Shown piece after piece: positions 56,756-62,509 of a stretch of DNA of 62,509 nucleotides. The first letter of the stretch is position 1; each line of letters opens with the position of its first letter. The position numbers and the translations under genes are program-made. Source of the DNA: Syntrophobacteraceae bacterium (GTDB lineage Bacteria > Desulfobacterota > Syntrophobacteria > Syntrophobacterales > Syntrophobacteraceae); contig JABUEY010000005.1 in assembly GCA_013314815.1 (NCBI GenBank), forward strand, positions 1 to 62,509, read 5' to 3'. The notes under the pieces are model-generated. The model saw only the letters and a list, made by a program, of their open reading frames with translations, was not told the origin of the DNA and did not search any database.

Positions 56756-58801
56756 ATGGCCGAACCGGTTACCCGTTTCTATAATCGTTTCTATGATTCA
56801 CCCGCGGGCAGGATTGCCATTGTGACCATGGACAATGGCCACGACTACAGGAAACCCAATACATTCGGCGAAGCCGCCCTGTTGTCCCTGGAACATGTAC
56901 TGCACCAGGTCACGGCTGAAGAGGGAGTCAAGGGGCTTGTCCTCACGGGAAAGCCCTACATATTCGCCGCCGGCGCCGACCTCACCGAGGTTCCCTTCAT
57001 CACCACGTTCGACCAGGGGTACCAGATAGGAAAGCTGGGGCATACGGTCATGAAGCGCATCATGGACCTGCCCTTTCCCACCGTTGCGGCCATAAACGGA
57101 GCCGCCCTCGGAGGAGGCCTCGAAATTGCCCTCTACTGCCGGTACCGCACCGTGGCAAAGAACGCGCGGGCCATCGGATTCCCCGAATGCTTTCTCGGCC
57201 TCATTCCCGGCTGGGGCGGTTGCACACTCGGCACCAGGCTCCTCGGACCGGAAAAAGCGGTTCAACTCATCATCTTCAACGCTTTGAACCAGAACCGCAT
57301 GATCAACGGAGTCCAGGCATTCCAGGTGGGGCTGGCAGACCGTCTGTTCGACGGGGCCGAGTTTCTCGATGAAACCATACGGTTTCTTGAGGACATCATT
57401 GCCGGAAAGGTCGAGGTCGAGCGTCCCGCCTTCCAGCCGGGGGACATCAAAGCCCTGGCGGCGGAGGCTCGTGCATTTATCGACGGCCGGGTTCACGGGG
57501 CTGCTCCTGCCCCGTACCGGGCGCTGGAACTCATCCAGGGCGCCTGCGAATGGGACGTGGAAAAGGGCTTCGAAGAAGAAAACAAGGCACTCGGCGATCT
57601 CATCAAGACCCGCCAGTGCAAGGCGGCCATCTATTCGTTCGACCTGGTGAACCGGTATGCCCGGAAGATCCATGGAGTGCCCGAAGTCAAACCCCGGCCA
57701 GTGGGGAAGGTGGGGATCGTCGGCGCGGGTCTTATGGCTTCACAGCTGGCTCACCTGTTCATCTACAGGATGGGCGTTCCCGTGGTGATGAAGGACATCA
57801 GGCAGGAGTACGTGGACCGTGGCTGTGAGTACGTAAGGCAGGAGTTTCGAAAGCTGGCCGAGAAGGGCAGAATTCCCGAACCGAGAGCCAGGTACCTGGC
57901 CGGGCTGATCAAGGGAACCCTCGACTACCGGGATTTTGCGGACTGTGACTTTGTCATCGAGGCGGTTTTCGAGCAGATGGATGTGAAAAGGCAGGTCTTT
58001 GCCGAAGTCGAGGCTCATGTCAGGCCGGACACAGTACTGGCGACCAACACGTCGTCACTCAGCGTCTCCCGCATGGCCGCCGACCTGAAACACCCCGAGC
58101 GGGTCGTTGGCTTTCATTTCTTCAATCCCGTCGCCGTATTGCCCCTCGTTGAAGTGGTCAAGGCCGAAAGAACCGGCGAAGAGGCCCTGGCAACGGCTTT
58201 CGACGTCGCCAGGCAGCTCAGGAAGACAGGAATCCTCGTCAAGGATTCGCCCGCGTTCCTGGTGAACCGCATTCTCGTGAAGATGCTCGTCGACTGCCTC
58301 ACCCTTATCGATGAAGGGGCCACATTCGAACAGGTGGACGAGGCGCTCCTCAAGCTTGGACTTCCCATGGCCCCGTTCGATCTTTTGGGCCTCGTGGGGC
58401 TTCCCGTAGCCCTGCACGTCATGGAGACTCTCAACCAGGCGTTCGGGCCCGACCGCTTCCCGCTCAACAGCGGGTTCAAGCGGGTTGTGGACGCCAAAAA
58501 GACGGGCATCTACGTGACGGAAGGCAAGGTCAAAAGGGTGGACCCCGAGGTGGAAAGCCTCTGGGGCAGGACCCGCGGGAAGGAATTCCACCTCGAAGAG
58601 ATCCAGGAACAGGTCCTGAGCAATCTGGCCAGGGAAACGGACCTGATCCTGAAGGAGAAGGTGGTCAACAGCTCGAAGGACGTGGACCTGGCTCTCATCA
58701 TGGGGGCAGGGTGGCCATTCTTCATGGGCGGGTTGACCATGTACCTGGATCTCACCGGGGTAACTCCACGCGTGCTGCAAAAGGTGTTCTTCAGCTTCTA
58801 G
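56756..58801 (+). CDS. Bifunctional enoyl-CoA hydratase/3-hydroxyacyl-CoA dehydrogenase
   Basis: 681-residue FadB/FadJ-type multienzyme. The crotonase half (about 1-270) has FAAGADLTEVPF, NGAALGGGLEIALYCRYR and FPECFLGLIPGWGG, with both glutamates in place. The NAD-binding dehydrogenase half begins VGKVGIVGAGLMASQLAHLF and includes FVIEAVFEQMDVKRQVFAEVE, ATNTSSLSVS and VVGFHFFNPVAVLPLVEVV, then the C-terminal domains. It converts enoyl-CoA to 3-ketoacyl-CoA for the upstream thiolase. It is shorter than E. coli FadB (729), within the family range. Last gene of the fatty-acid operon. Confidence 0.94.
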   Translation: MAEPVTRFYNRFYDSPAGRIAIVTMDNGHDYRKPNTFGEAALLSLEHVLHQVTAEEGVKGLVLTGKPYIFAAGADLTEVPFITTFDQGYQIGKLGHTVMKRIMDLPFPTVAAINGAALGGGLEIALYCRYRTVAKNARAIGFPECFLGLIPGWGGCTLGTRLLGPEKAVQLIIFNALNQNRMINGVQAFQVGLADRLFDGAEFLDETIRFLEDIIAGKVEVERPAFQPGDIKALAAEARAFIDGRVHGAAPAPYRALELIQGACEWDVEKGFEEENKALGDLIKTRQCKAAIYSFDLVNRYARKIHGVPEVKPRPVGKVGIVGAGLMASQLAHLFIYRMGVPVVMKDIRQEYVDRGCEYVRQEFRKLAEKGRIPEPRARYLAGLIKGTLDYRDFADCDFVIEAVFEQMDVKRQVFAEVEAHVRPDTVLATNTSSLSVSRMAADLKHPERVVGFHFFNPVAVLPLVEVVKAERTGEEALATAFDVARQLRKTGILVKDSPAFLVNRILVKMLVDCLTLIDEGATFEQVDEALLKLGLPMAPFDLLGLVGLPVALHVMETLNQAFGPDRFPLNSGFKRVVDAKKTGIYVTEGKVKRVDPEVESLWGRTRGKEFHLEEIQEQVLSNLARETDLILKEKVVNSSKDVDLALIMGAGWPFFMGGLTMYLDLTGVTPRVLQKVFFSF

Positions 58802-58855
58802 GATCGTGTTGAACATCGATAGGTTTTCCATGCATATCCCTGGGGCAGGGACGCC

Positions 58856-58985
58856 GTGCAGGGCCTGCGCCTGTTTCCCGCATGCCTGGAGAAACAATGG
58901 CGGAGGCTGCCGTTGAGCCTTGGTGCAGGCGCTGTATCCCGCGTGCCGGGAGAAGCAACGGTTCTTCCGGCAAACTTCCATGAGC
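58856..58985. repeat. Imperfect direct duplication, about 65 bases each
   Basis: 58856-58919 and 58922-58985 share an order of similar words: GTGCAG, CCTGTTTCCCGCATGCCTGG versus GCTGTATCCCGCGTGCCGGG, then GAGAAACAATGG versus GAGAAGCAACGG, and both end in GAGCC. It is non-coding, just beyond the FadB-type gene. Confidence 0.5.
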
Positions 58986-59046
58986 CGTGGGCTGACAACC
59001 CACTATGTGAATAGGTTGAGCCATTATTTAAGATCTGATCTCTTAA

Positions 59047-59075
59047 GAACGGGCCAAACCGTTCCGGCATTTTTT
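59047..59075 (+). terminator. Candidate terminator after the beta-oxidation operon
   Basis: GAACGG (59047-59052) and CCGTTC (59059-59064) form a 6-bp stem with a 6-base loop, followed five bases later by six T at 59070-59075. It is about 245 bases after the last operon stop. Confidence 0.4.
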
Positions 59076-59083
59076 CATAAATG

Positions 59084-59221
59084 CGTATTCGGACAGCTGT
59101 CGCACCAGGGTGGAATACATCCGCAGCAGCGTCATTCGGTACCAGAACGTCACTTGGCACCACAAGGCATTCTGCACCACATCATCATTCCCGCGAAGGC
59201 TTGAGGACGTCCGGATGATCC
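59084..59221 (+). repeat. Dispersed intergenic repeat, copy 4 (short)
   Basis: Begins with TATTCGGACAGCTGTCGCAC (59086 on) and AGGGTGGAATACA, contains CGCAGCAGCGTCATTC and ATCATTCCCGCGAAGGC, and ends near CCGGATGATCC (59211-59221). Both ends match copies 2, 3 and 5; the interior is deleted. Confidence 0.65.
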
Positions 59222-59261
59222 GGGTGTTGGGCGGATCTCGAGGCACGGGTGGGGGGATTCT

Positions 59262-60674
59262 CTATCCGTCCGGGTCAAGGAATTCCCCCTGCCCGGCGTA
59301 TTTTTTCAGCTTGAGCTGAAGCGTGCGGCGGGTGACTCCCAGGCGCCGGGCCGTTTCGCTCTTATTGCCCCCCGTTTCTTTCAATGCAAGGAGAATGGCC
59401 TGCTTTTCCAGTTCGGCGAGTGTCACGCCGGTGACCAGTCTGCCGGCATGTTCCGTTCTTTCCTCCCGGGTCTCGATCCTTTCTTCGTTACCCAGCCGCT
59501 GGATATTCAGAGGCAGTTCCCTGTCGGAAACGTACTCTCCTCGAAGCAGGATGACCGCCCGCTCCATGACGTTTTCCAGTTCGCGAACGTTCCCGGGCCA
59601 TGGGTATCTGAGGAGAAGATCCATGGCGGCGGGAGTGAGCCCCTTGACGGTTTTGCGGTTCCTGGCTGCGAAGGATTCCAGGAAATGGGATGCCAGGAAA
59701 GGAATGTCTTCGATGCGGGAACGAAGGGGAGGGGCCTCGATGGTCACGACATTCAGCCGGTAGTAAAGGTCTTCCCGAAAAGTCCCCTGTTCGACCATCT
59801 CTTCAAGATTTCGGTTTGTGGCGGCAAGGATACGCACGTCCACGGGTATCGCAGCGTCGCTGCCCACCCGCTGGACTTCTCCGTCCTGGAGGACTCGGAG
59901 CAGTTTCGCCTGCATGGATGGGTTCAGGTCCCCGATTTCGTCCAGGAACAGGCTTCCGTGGTCGGCCTGCACGAATCGCCCCGGCCTCTGCCTGTTTGCC
60001 CCGGTGAAAGACCCTTTTTCGTGGCCGAACAGTTCGGATTCAACGAGAGTCTCCGGGATGGCGGCGCAGTTGACTTCCACAAGGGGCATCTGCGCGCGGA
60101 GGCTGTTCGCATGAACGGCGCGGGCGATGAGCCCCTTGCCGGTTCCGCTTTCACCGGTAATGAGCACTGTAGCTTCGGACGGAGCCACCATCGCGATGAT
60201 TTCGAGCAGATGTTTCATAACGGAGCTGTTCCCGAGAATCTCCGAGGCTTGAAGCCTGGCAAGCTGGCCGCGGAGCTGTTCGTTTTCCTGTTCGAGGTGC
60301 ACGCGCTTTACCGCTCGATCGATGAGCAGCTTCAAGGCATCGAAATCGAGCGGCTTGGTGATATAGTCCGCGGCTCCCGCCTTGAGCGCTTCAACGGCGG
60401 AAGGAATGGATGAATAGGCCGTCATGATGATGATGGGAATGGCCGGGTTGTGGCGGTTTATTTCCCGCGTGGCCTGGATGCCATCCATACGGGGCATGCG
60501 CATGTCCATCAGGACCAGGTCGACGGGGCTCTTCTTGACCAGTTCGAGTGCCTGCAGCCCGTCTTCGGCCTCGATGACCCGGTAATTCCAGTCTTCCAGA
60601 AGTGTTCCGAGCATCAGGCGGTGGGATGGATCGTCATCCACGAGCAGCACGAGGGATGTTGTATTCCGGATCAT
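59262..60674 (-). CDS. NtrC-type sigma-54-dependent response regulator
   Basis: 470 residues: receiver domain with D57 as phosphorylation site (LVLMDMRMPRMDG) and the acidic pocket VDDD near residue 12; AAA+ domain with Walker A GESGTGKG and the sigma-54 contact loop GSFTGA (S for the usual A), plus ATNRNLEEMV and LLRYPWPGNVRELEN; and a C-terminal Fis-type helix-turn-helix (KSETARRLGVTRRTLQLKLKKY). It activates sigma-54 promoters on phosphorylation. No histidine kinase lies beside it. It converges with the beta-oxidation operon; its targets are unknown. Confidence 0.94.
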   Translation of the reverse strand: MIRNTTSLVLLVDDDPSHRLMLGTLLEDWNYRVIEAEDGLQALELVKKSPVDLVLMDMRMPRMDGIQATREINRHNPAIPIIIMTAYSSIPSAVEALKAGAADYITKPLDFDALKLLIDRAVKRVHLEQENEQLRGQLARLQASEILGNSSVMKHLLEIIAMVAPSEATVLITGESGTGKGLIARAVHANSLRAQMPLVEVNCAAIPETLVESELFGHEKGSFTGANRQRPGRFVQADHGSLFLDEIGDLNPSMQAKLLRVLQDGEVQRVGSDAAIPVDVRILAATNRNLEEMVEQGTFREDLYYRLNVVTIEAPPLRSRIEDIPFLASHFLESFAARNRKTVKGLTPAAMDLLLRYPWPGNVRELENVMERAVILLRGEYVSDRELPLNIQRLGNEERIETREERTEHAGRLVTGVTLAELEKQAILLALKETGGNKSETARRLGVTRRTLQLKLKKYAGQGEFLDPDG

Positions 60675-60913
60675 CTCGATTCTCCTGCCTGTAAAATGCC
60701 TTGCCGTGCTCCATTAGGCATTGTTCGAACACTCCCCGCATGGTTCCAGACCGTGCGCACCAGGACGAAGCGGTCACGATCCCGAGGACGGCTGGATATA
60801 TTTTATCCACCGGTGAGAAAAGTGTGAAGAGCCGGAACCGGAAAAGATCGGACGGACACGGTCGCCCCTGAAACGAAATTATCCGCATAAAACCCAAAGC
60901 TGCGGAAGATTCC
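60675..60913. other. Gap upstream of the NtrC-type regulator
   Basis: About 240 bases between the regulator start and repeat copy 5. It should contain the regulator's promoter on the reverse strand; no hexamers stand out and no gene is seen. Confidence 0.3.
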
Positions 60914-61343
60914 GGTTCATCCGGTAATCGAATACCTCCGCAGCTTTTCACCCATCCGGCGTTTTTCACGCAAGAGATCGATGGAATCCGAACTAGGTTC
61001 GGAATCTGAACGTCACTCCCGTGAAGATCACAAGGTCATTCAGCATCCCAACGTCGTTCCCGACAACCTCCCAACATCATACAAAGGCGGGAATCTAGTC
61101 TGAGCGCAAATCGCGTTACAAGGATCTCTGCGCCCGGGACTGCCTTGCTCTATCCATCTTGTCTTCCAGGCTCTTTCCCATTGCTTGAAACTGCCTTGCC
61201 CTGCACAGCTGCTCTTCCTGGATTTCTGACTTCGCGGCAATGAGGATGTTGAGGCAGTGACTGTATCGAGGAAATGACGTTGTTAAGGAAATGATGTTTT
61301 TGGGGTGTAGTCCACCTATGTGCGACAACTGTCCGGGTGCGCG
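60914..61343 (-). repeat. Dispersed intergenic repeat, copy 5
   Basis: On the reverse strand it begins near 61343 with ACCCGGACAGTTGTCGCACA and ends at 60914 with CCGGATGAACC. The interior carries TCATT-type iterons about 19 bases apart and AAATCCAGGAAGAGCAGCTG, matching AATCCAGGAAGAGCAACTG of copy 2. The final part GCCGGATGGGTGAAAAGCTG also matches copy 2. Confidence 0.7.
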
Positions 61344-61540
61344 CTTTGTGAGAAGAACCTTGAACATGGCGGTTATGCCTTTCGATCGTGCTTGGGAGCA
61401 CATGACTTTCCTGGACAGTCCGGCGGGGCGGGGGAAAACGGGCGTGAATGGTTTGTGGACGGCGCACGAGGATTGGAAAATCACGGAGAAAATGCGAAAA
61501 GGCCGCTGAGATCGCCGGCCCTTTCGCTCACCGCCTGTGA

Positions 61541-61625
61541 TGCCGGAGGAGAGAATCGAACTCTCACGGGCGGGAAGCCCACTGGATTTTGAGTCCAGCG
61601 CGTCTACCAGTTCCACCACTCCGGC
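61541..61625 (-). tRNA. tRNA-Leu (anticodon CAA)
   Basis: Class II tRNA of 85 bases read from 61625: acceptor GCCGGAG pairs with CTCCGGC (61548-61542), discriminator A; anticodon stem CTGGA/TCCAG with loop CTCAAAA gives CAA; a long variable arm (TGGGCTTCCCGCCCGT) and T arm with GAGTTCGATTC follow. CCA is not encoded. Confidence 0.96.
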
Positions 61626-61637
61626 GTTGTGATGCCG

Positions 61638-61667
61638 AATATAGAGAGAGAGCCTCCCGACTGTCAA
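61638..61667 (-). promoter_or_regulatory. Promoter of tRNA-Leu
   Basis: Reverse strand: perfect TTGACA (61667-61662), 18-base spacer, TATATT (61643-61638), 13 bases before the tRNA 5' end. Confidence 0.7.
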
Positions 61668-61832
61668 GAACAATGTCGCGGGCCTGGACCGACGTTTCGG
61701 CTGTTCCATGGCCGCCGTGAAGGCGCAGGATGGAGGACGGATTCGAAGAAGAAGAAAAGGATTCGAAGATGAACCGTGGTTTGCCCTCCTGCGCGCATCC
61801 GGGCGGCAGGAAAAGAAAAGCGAATAAAGGGG

Positions 61833-61861
61833 TTGACATCAAAGGTCCCGTTTTGTATTGA
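61833..61861 (+). promoter_or_regulatory. Promoter of tRNA-Ala
   Basis: Perfect TTGACA at 61833-61838, 17-base spacer, TATTGA at 61856-61861, 12 bases before the tRNA 5' end. Confidence 0.6.
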
Positions 61862-61873
61862 TACCAACACATC

Positions 61874-61946
<73 letters not shown>

Positions 61947-62117
61947 CTGGGGATTGAAATTCCGGGGACGGCACGTGAGGCGCCGTCCCCTTTCTTCGTT
62001 CCGGCGCCGATGGTCTGGTTTGGATGGCAGATTCTCCGTGAGCCTGGGCATGCGCGAGCAGGGTGGGAGATCAGGGAAGAGAAAAAACCTGATCTTCGAG
62101 GTGACTGCCGGAAAGGC

Positions 62118-62147
62118 TTGACAACACCGGCCGGCTGCTGTTAATGA
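62118..62147 (+). promoter_or_regulatory. Candidate promoter of the riboswitch transcript
   Basis: Perfect TTGACA at 62118-62123 with a weak -10 region (TTAATGA, 62141-62147) 17 bases downstream, about 25 bases before the aptamer. Confidence 0.4.
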
Positions 62148-62171
62148 TGGTGTTACTGAAGATTGGGAAGC

Positions 62172-62324
62172 GATCAGGTGCCCAACGGCTCAAAAGGGAA
62201 TCCCGTTGAAATCGGGAGCGGTCCCGCCGCTGTGAACGGGGACGAAATCCACGGAGACCACTGAAAGGCATTTCGGGAAGGCGTGGAGAGTAGAGAGATC
62301 CGAAGCCAGAACACCTGCCTGATC
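62172..62324 (+). promoter_or_regulatory. Cobalamin (B12) riboswitch aptamer
   Basis: Coenzyme-B12-sensing RNA element. The closing stem P1 is GATCAGG (62172-62178) with CCTGATC (62318-62324). Between them, in the correct order, are GGTGCCC, AAAAGGGAA, the GGTCCCGCCGCTGTGA core, CCACTG, GGGAAGGC and the B12 box GAAGCCAGAACACCTGCC. A terminator hairpin follows, so B12 binding probably causes premature termination. The controlled gene lies outside the window; cobalamin uptake or synthesis, or a B12-independent isozyme, are the usual targets. Confidence 0.93.
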
Positions 62325-62390
62325 GTGAGGAAAGCCGGTACGAGGTCATGCCGCGATGTCCTCCAAGGATCAAGTGAAACAGGGTGCACT

Positions 62391-62423
62391 CCTTAGAGCT
62401 TATTGCTCTAGGGATTTTTTTTT
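62391..62423 (+). terminator. Intrinsic terminator of the cobalamin riboswitch
   Basis: CCTTAGAGC (62391-62399) pairs with GCTCTAGGG (62405-62413, one G-T pair) across a 5-base loop, followed by A and nine T. It lies 66 bases after the aptamer and is the likely expression platform. Confidence 0.8.
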
Positions 62424-62509
62424 GGAGAGTCCGGGCACCTTCGTTGCGACGAAGAACTCTCCCTCCTCAACGTTTTCACCAACCCCTTACCCACCCGGGA
62501 TGGCTGCAA

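Overview
The window is about 62.5 kb of dense, GC-rich bacterial chromosome. It holds 50 intact protein-coding genes, one clear decayed gene with a second remnant beside it, and four tRNA genes (Pro-CGG, Thr-TGT, Leu-CAA, Ala-GGC). A cobalamin riboswitch lies at the right edge. No insertion sequence, prophage or CRISPR array was seen. The gene content points to a free-living anaerobic deltaproteobacterium (Desulfobacterota), plausibly a Syntrophobacter-like syntroph or sulfate reducer: several acyl-CoA dehydrogenase/thiolase modules, hemerythrin, a sigma-54 response regulator, DXP-pathway isoprenoid genes and B12-dependent chemistry. The taxonomic placement is inference, because no rRNA is present.

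Layout. 0-5.5 kb: proS, a secreted EF-hand protein, and a reverse-strand group of a four-helix membrane protein, tilS and hemerythrin. 5.7-8.7 kb: purC joined to a ParB-like gene and a spore-photoproduct-lyase-like radical SAM gene. 8.9-14.0 kb: a leucine/isovalerate catabolic run (isovaleryl-CoA dehydrogenase, methylglutaconyl-CoA hydratase, methylcrotonyl-CoA carboxyltransferase, HMG-CoA-lyase-like enzyme) with no biotin carboxylase gene. 14.1-17.5 kb: a membrane protein, dciA and uvrC. 17.9-23.7 kb: an accessory stretch with two tRNAs, a glycosyltransferase, a DUF1330 protein, degraded genes and a B12-binding radical SAM protein. 23.7-27.7 kb: priA overlapping an M23-family protein with a degenerate active site. 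28.7-36.3 kb: two HU-type proteins, a nucleoside phosphorylase, ligA, acylphosphatase, serS, a zinc-ribbon protein and hpt. 37.1-43.3 kb: a NifU-type protein, then reverse-strand xseA-xseB-ispA-dxs-tlyA-rlmH. 43.4-48.2 kb: a peptide-type ABC transporter (binding protein, NudC, two permeases, no ATPases). 48.7-52.7 kb: a small hydrophilic protein, a SAM hydrolase/adenosyltransferase, an inositol-monophosphatase-like protein and a beta-CASP nuclease. 53.0-58.8 kb: a TetR-regulated beta-oxidation operon. 59.3-62.5 kb: an orphan NtrC-type regulator, two tRNAs and the riboswitch with its terminator.

The metabolic genes fit together. The leucine module and the fatty-acid module both deliver acetyl-CoA and reduced electron carriers. 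A perfect 18-bp palindrome just upstream of the TetR gene looks like the FadR box known from Bacillus, suggesting acyl-CoA-responsive autoregulation. The xse-ispA-dxs-tlyA-rlmH block is a familiar housekeeping arrangement.

The most unusual signals are: (1) the ParB-like/SPL-like gene pair, whose radical SAM member lacks the catalytic cysteine region of true spore photoproduct lyase; (2) a dispersed non-coding repeat family with at least four copies sharing both ends and internal short iterons, sitting in the large intergenic gaps; (3) the leucine cluster with an orphan carboxyltransferase and an HMG-CoA-lyase-like enzyme without the signature cysteine; and (4) the FadR-like operator.
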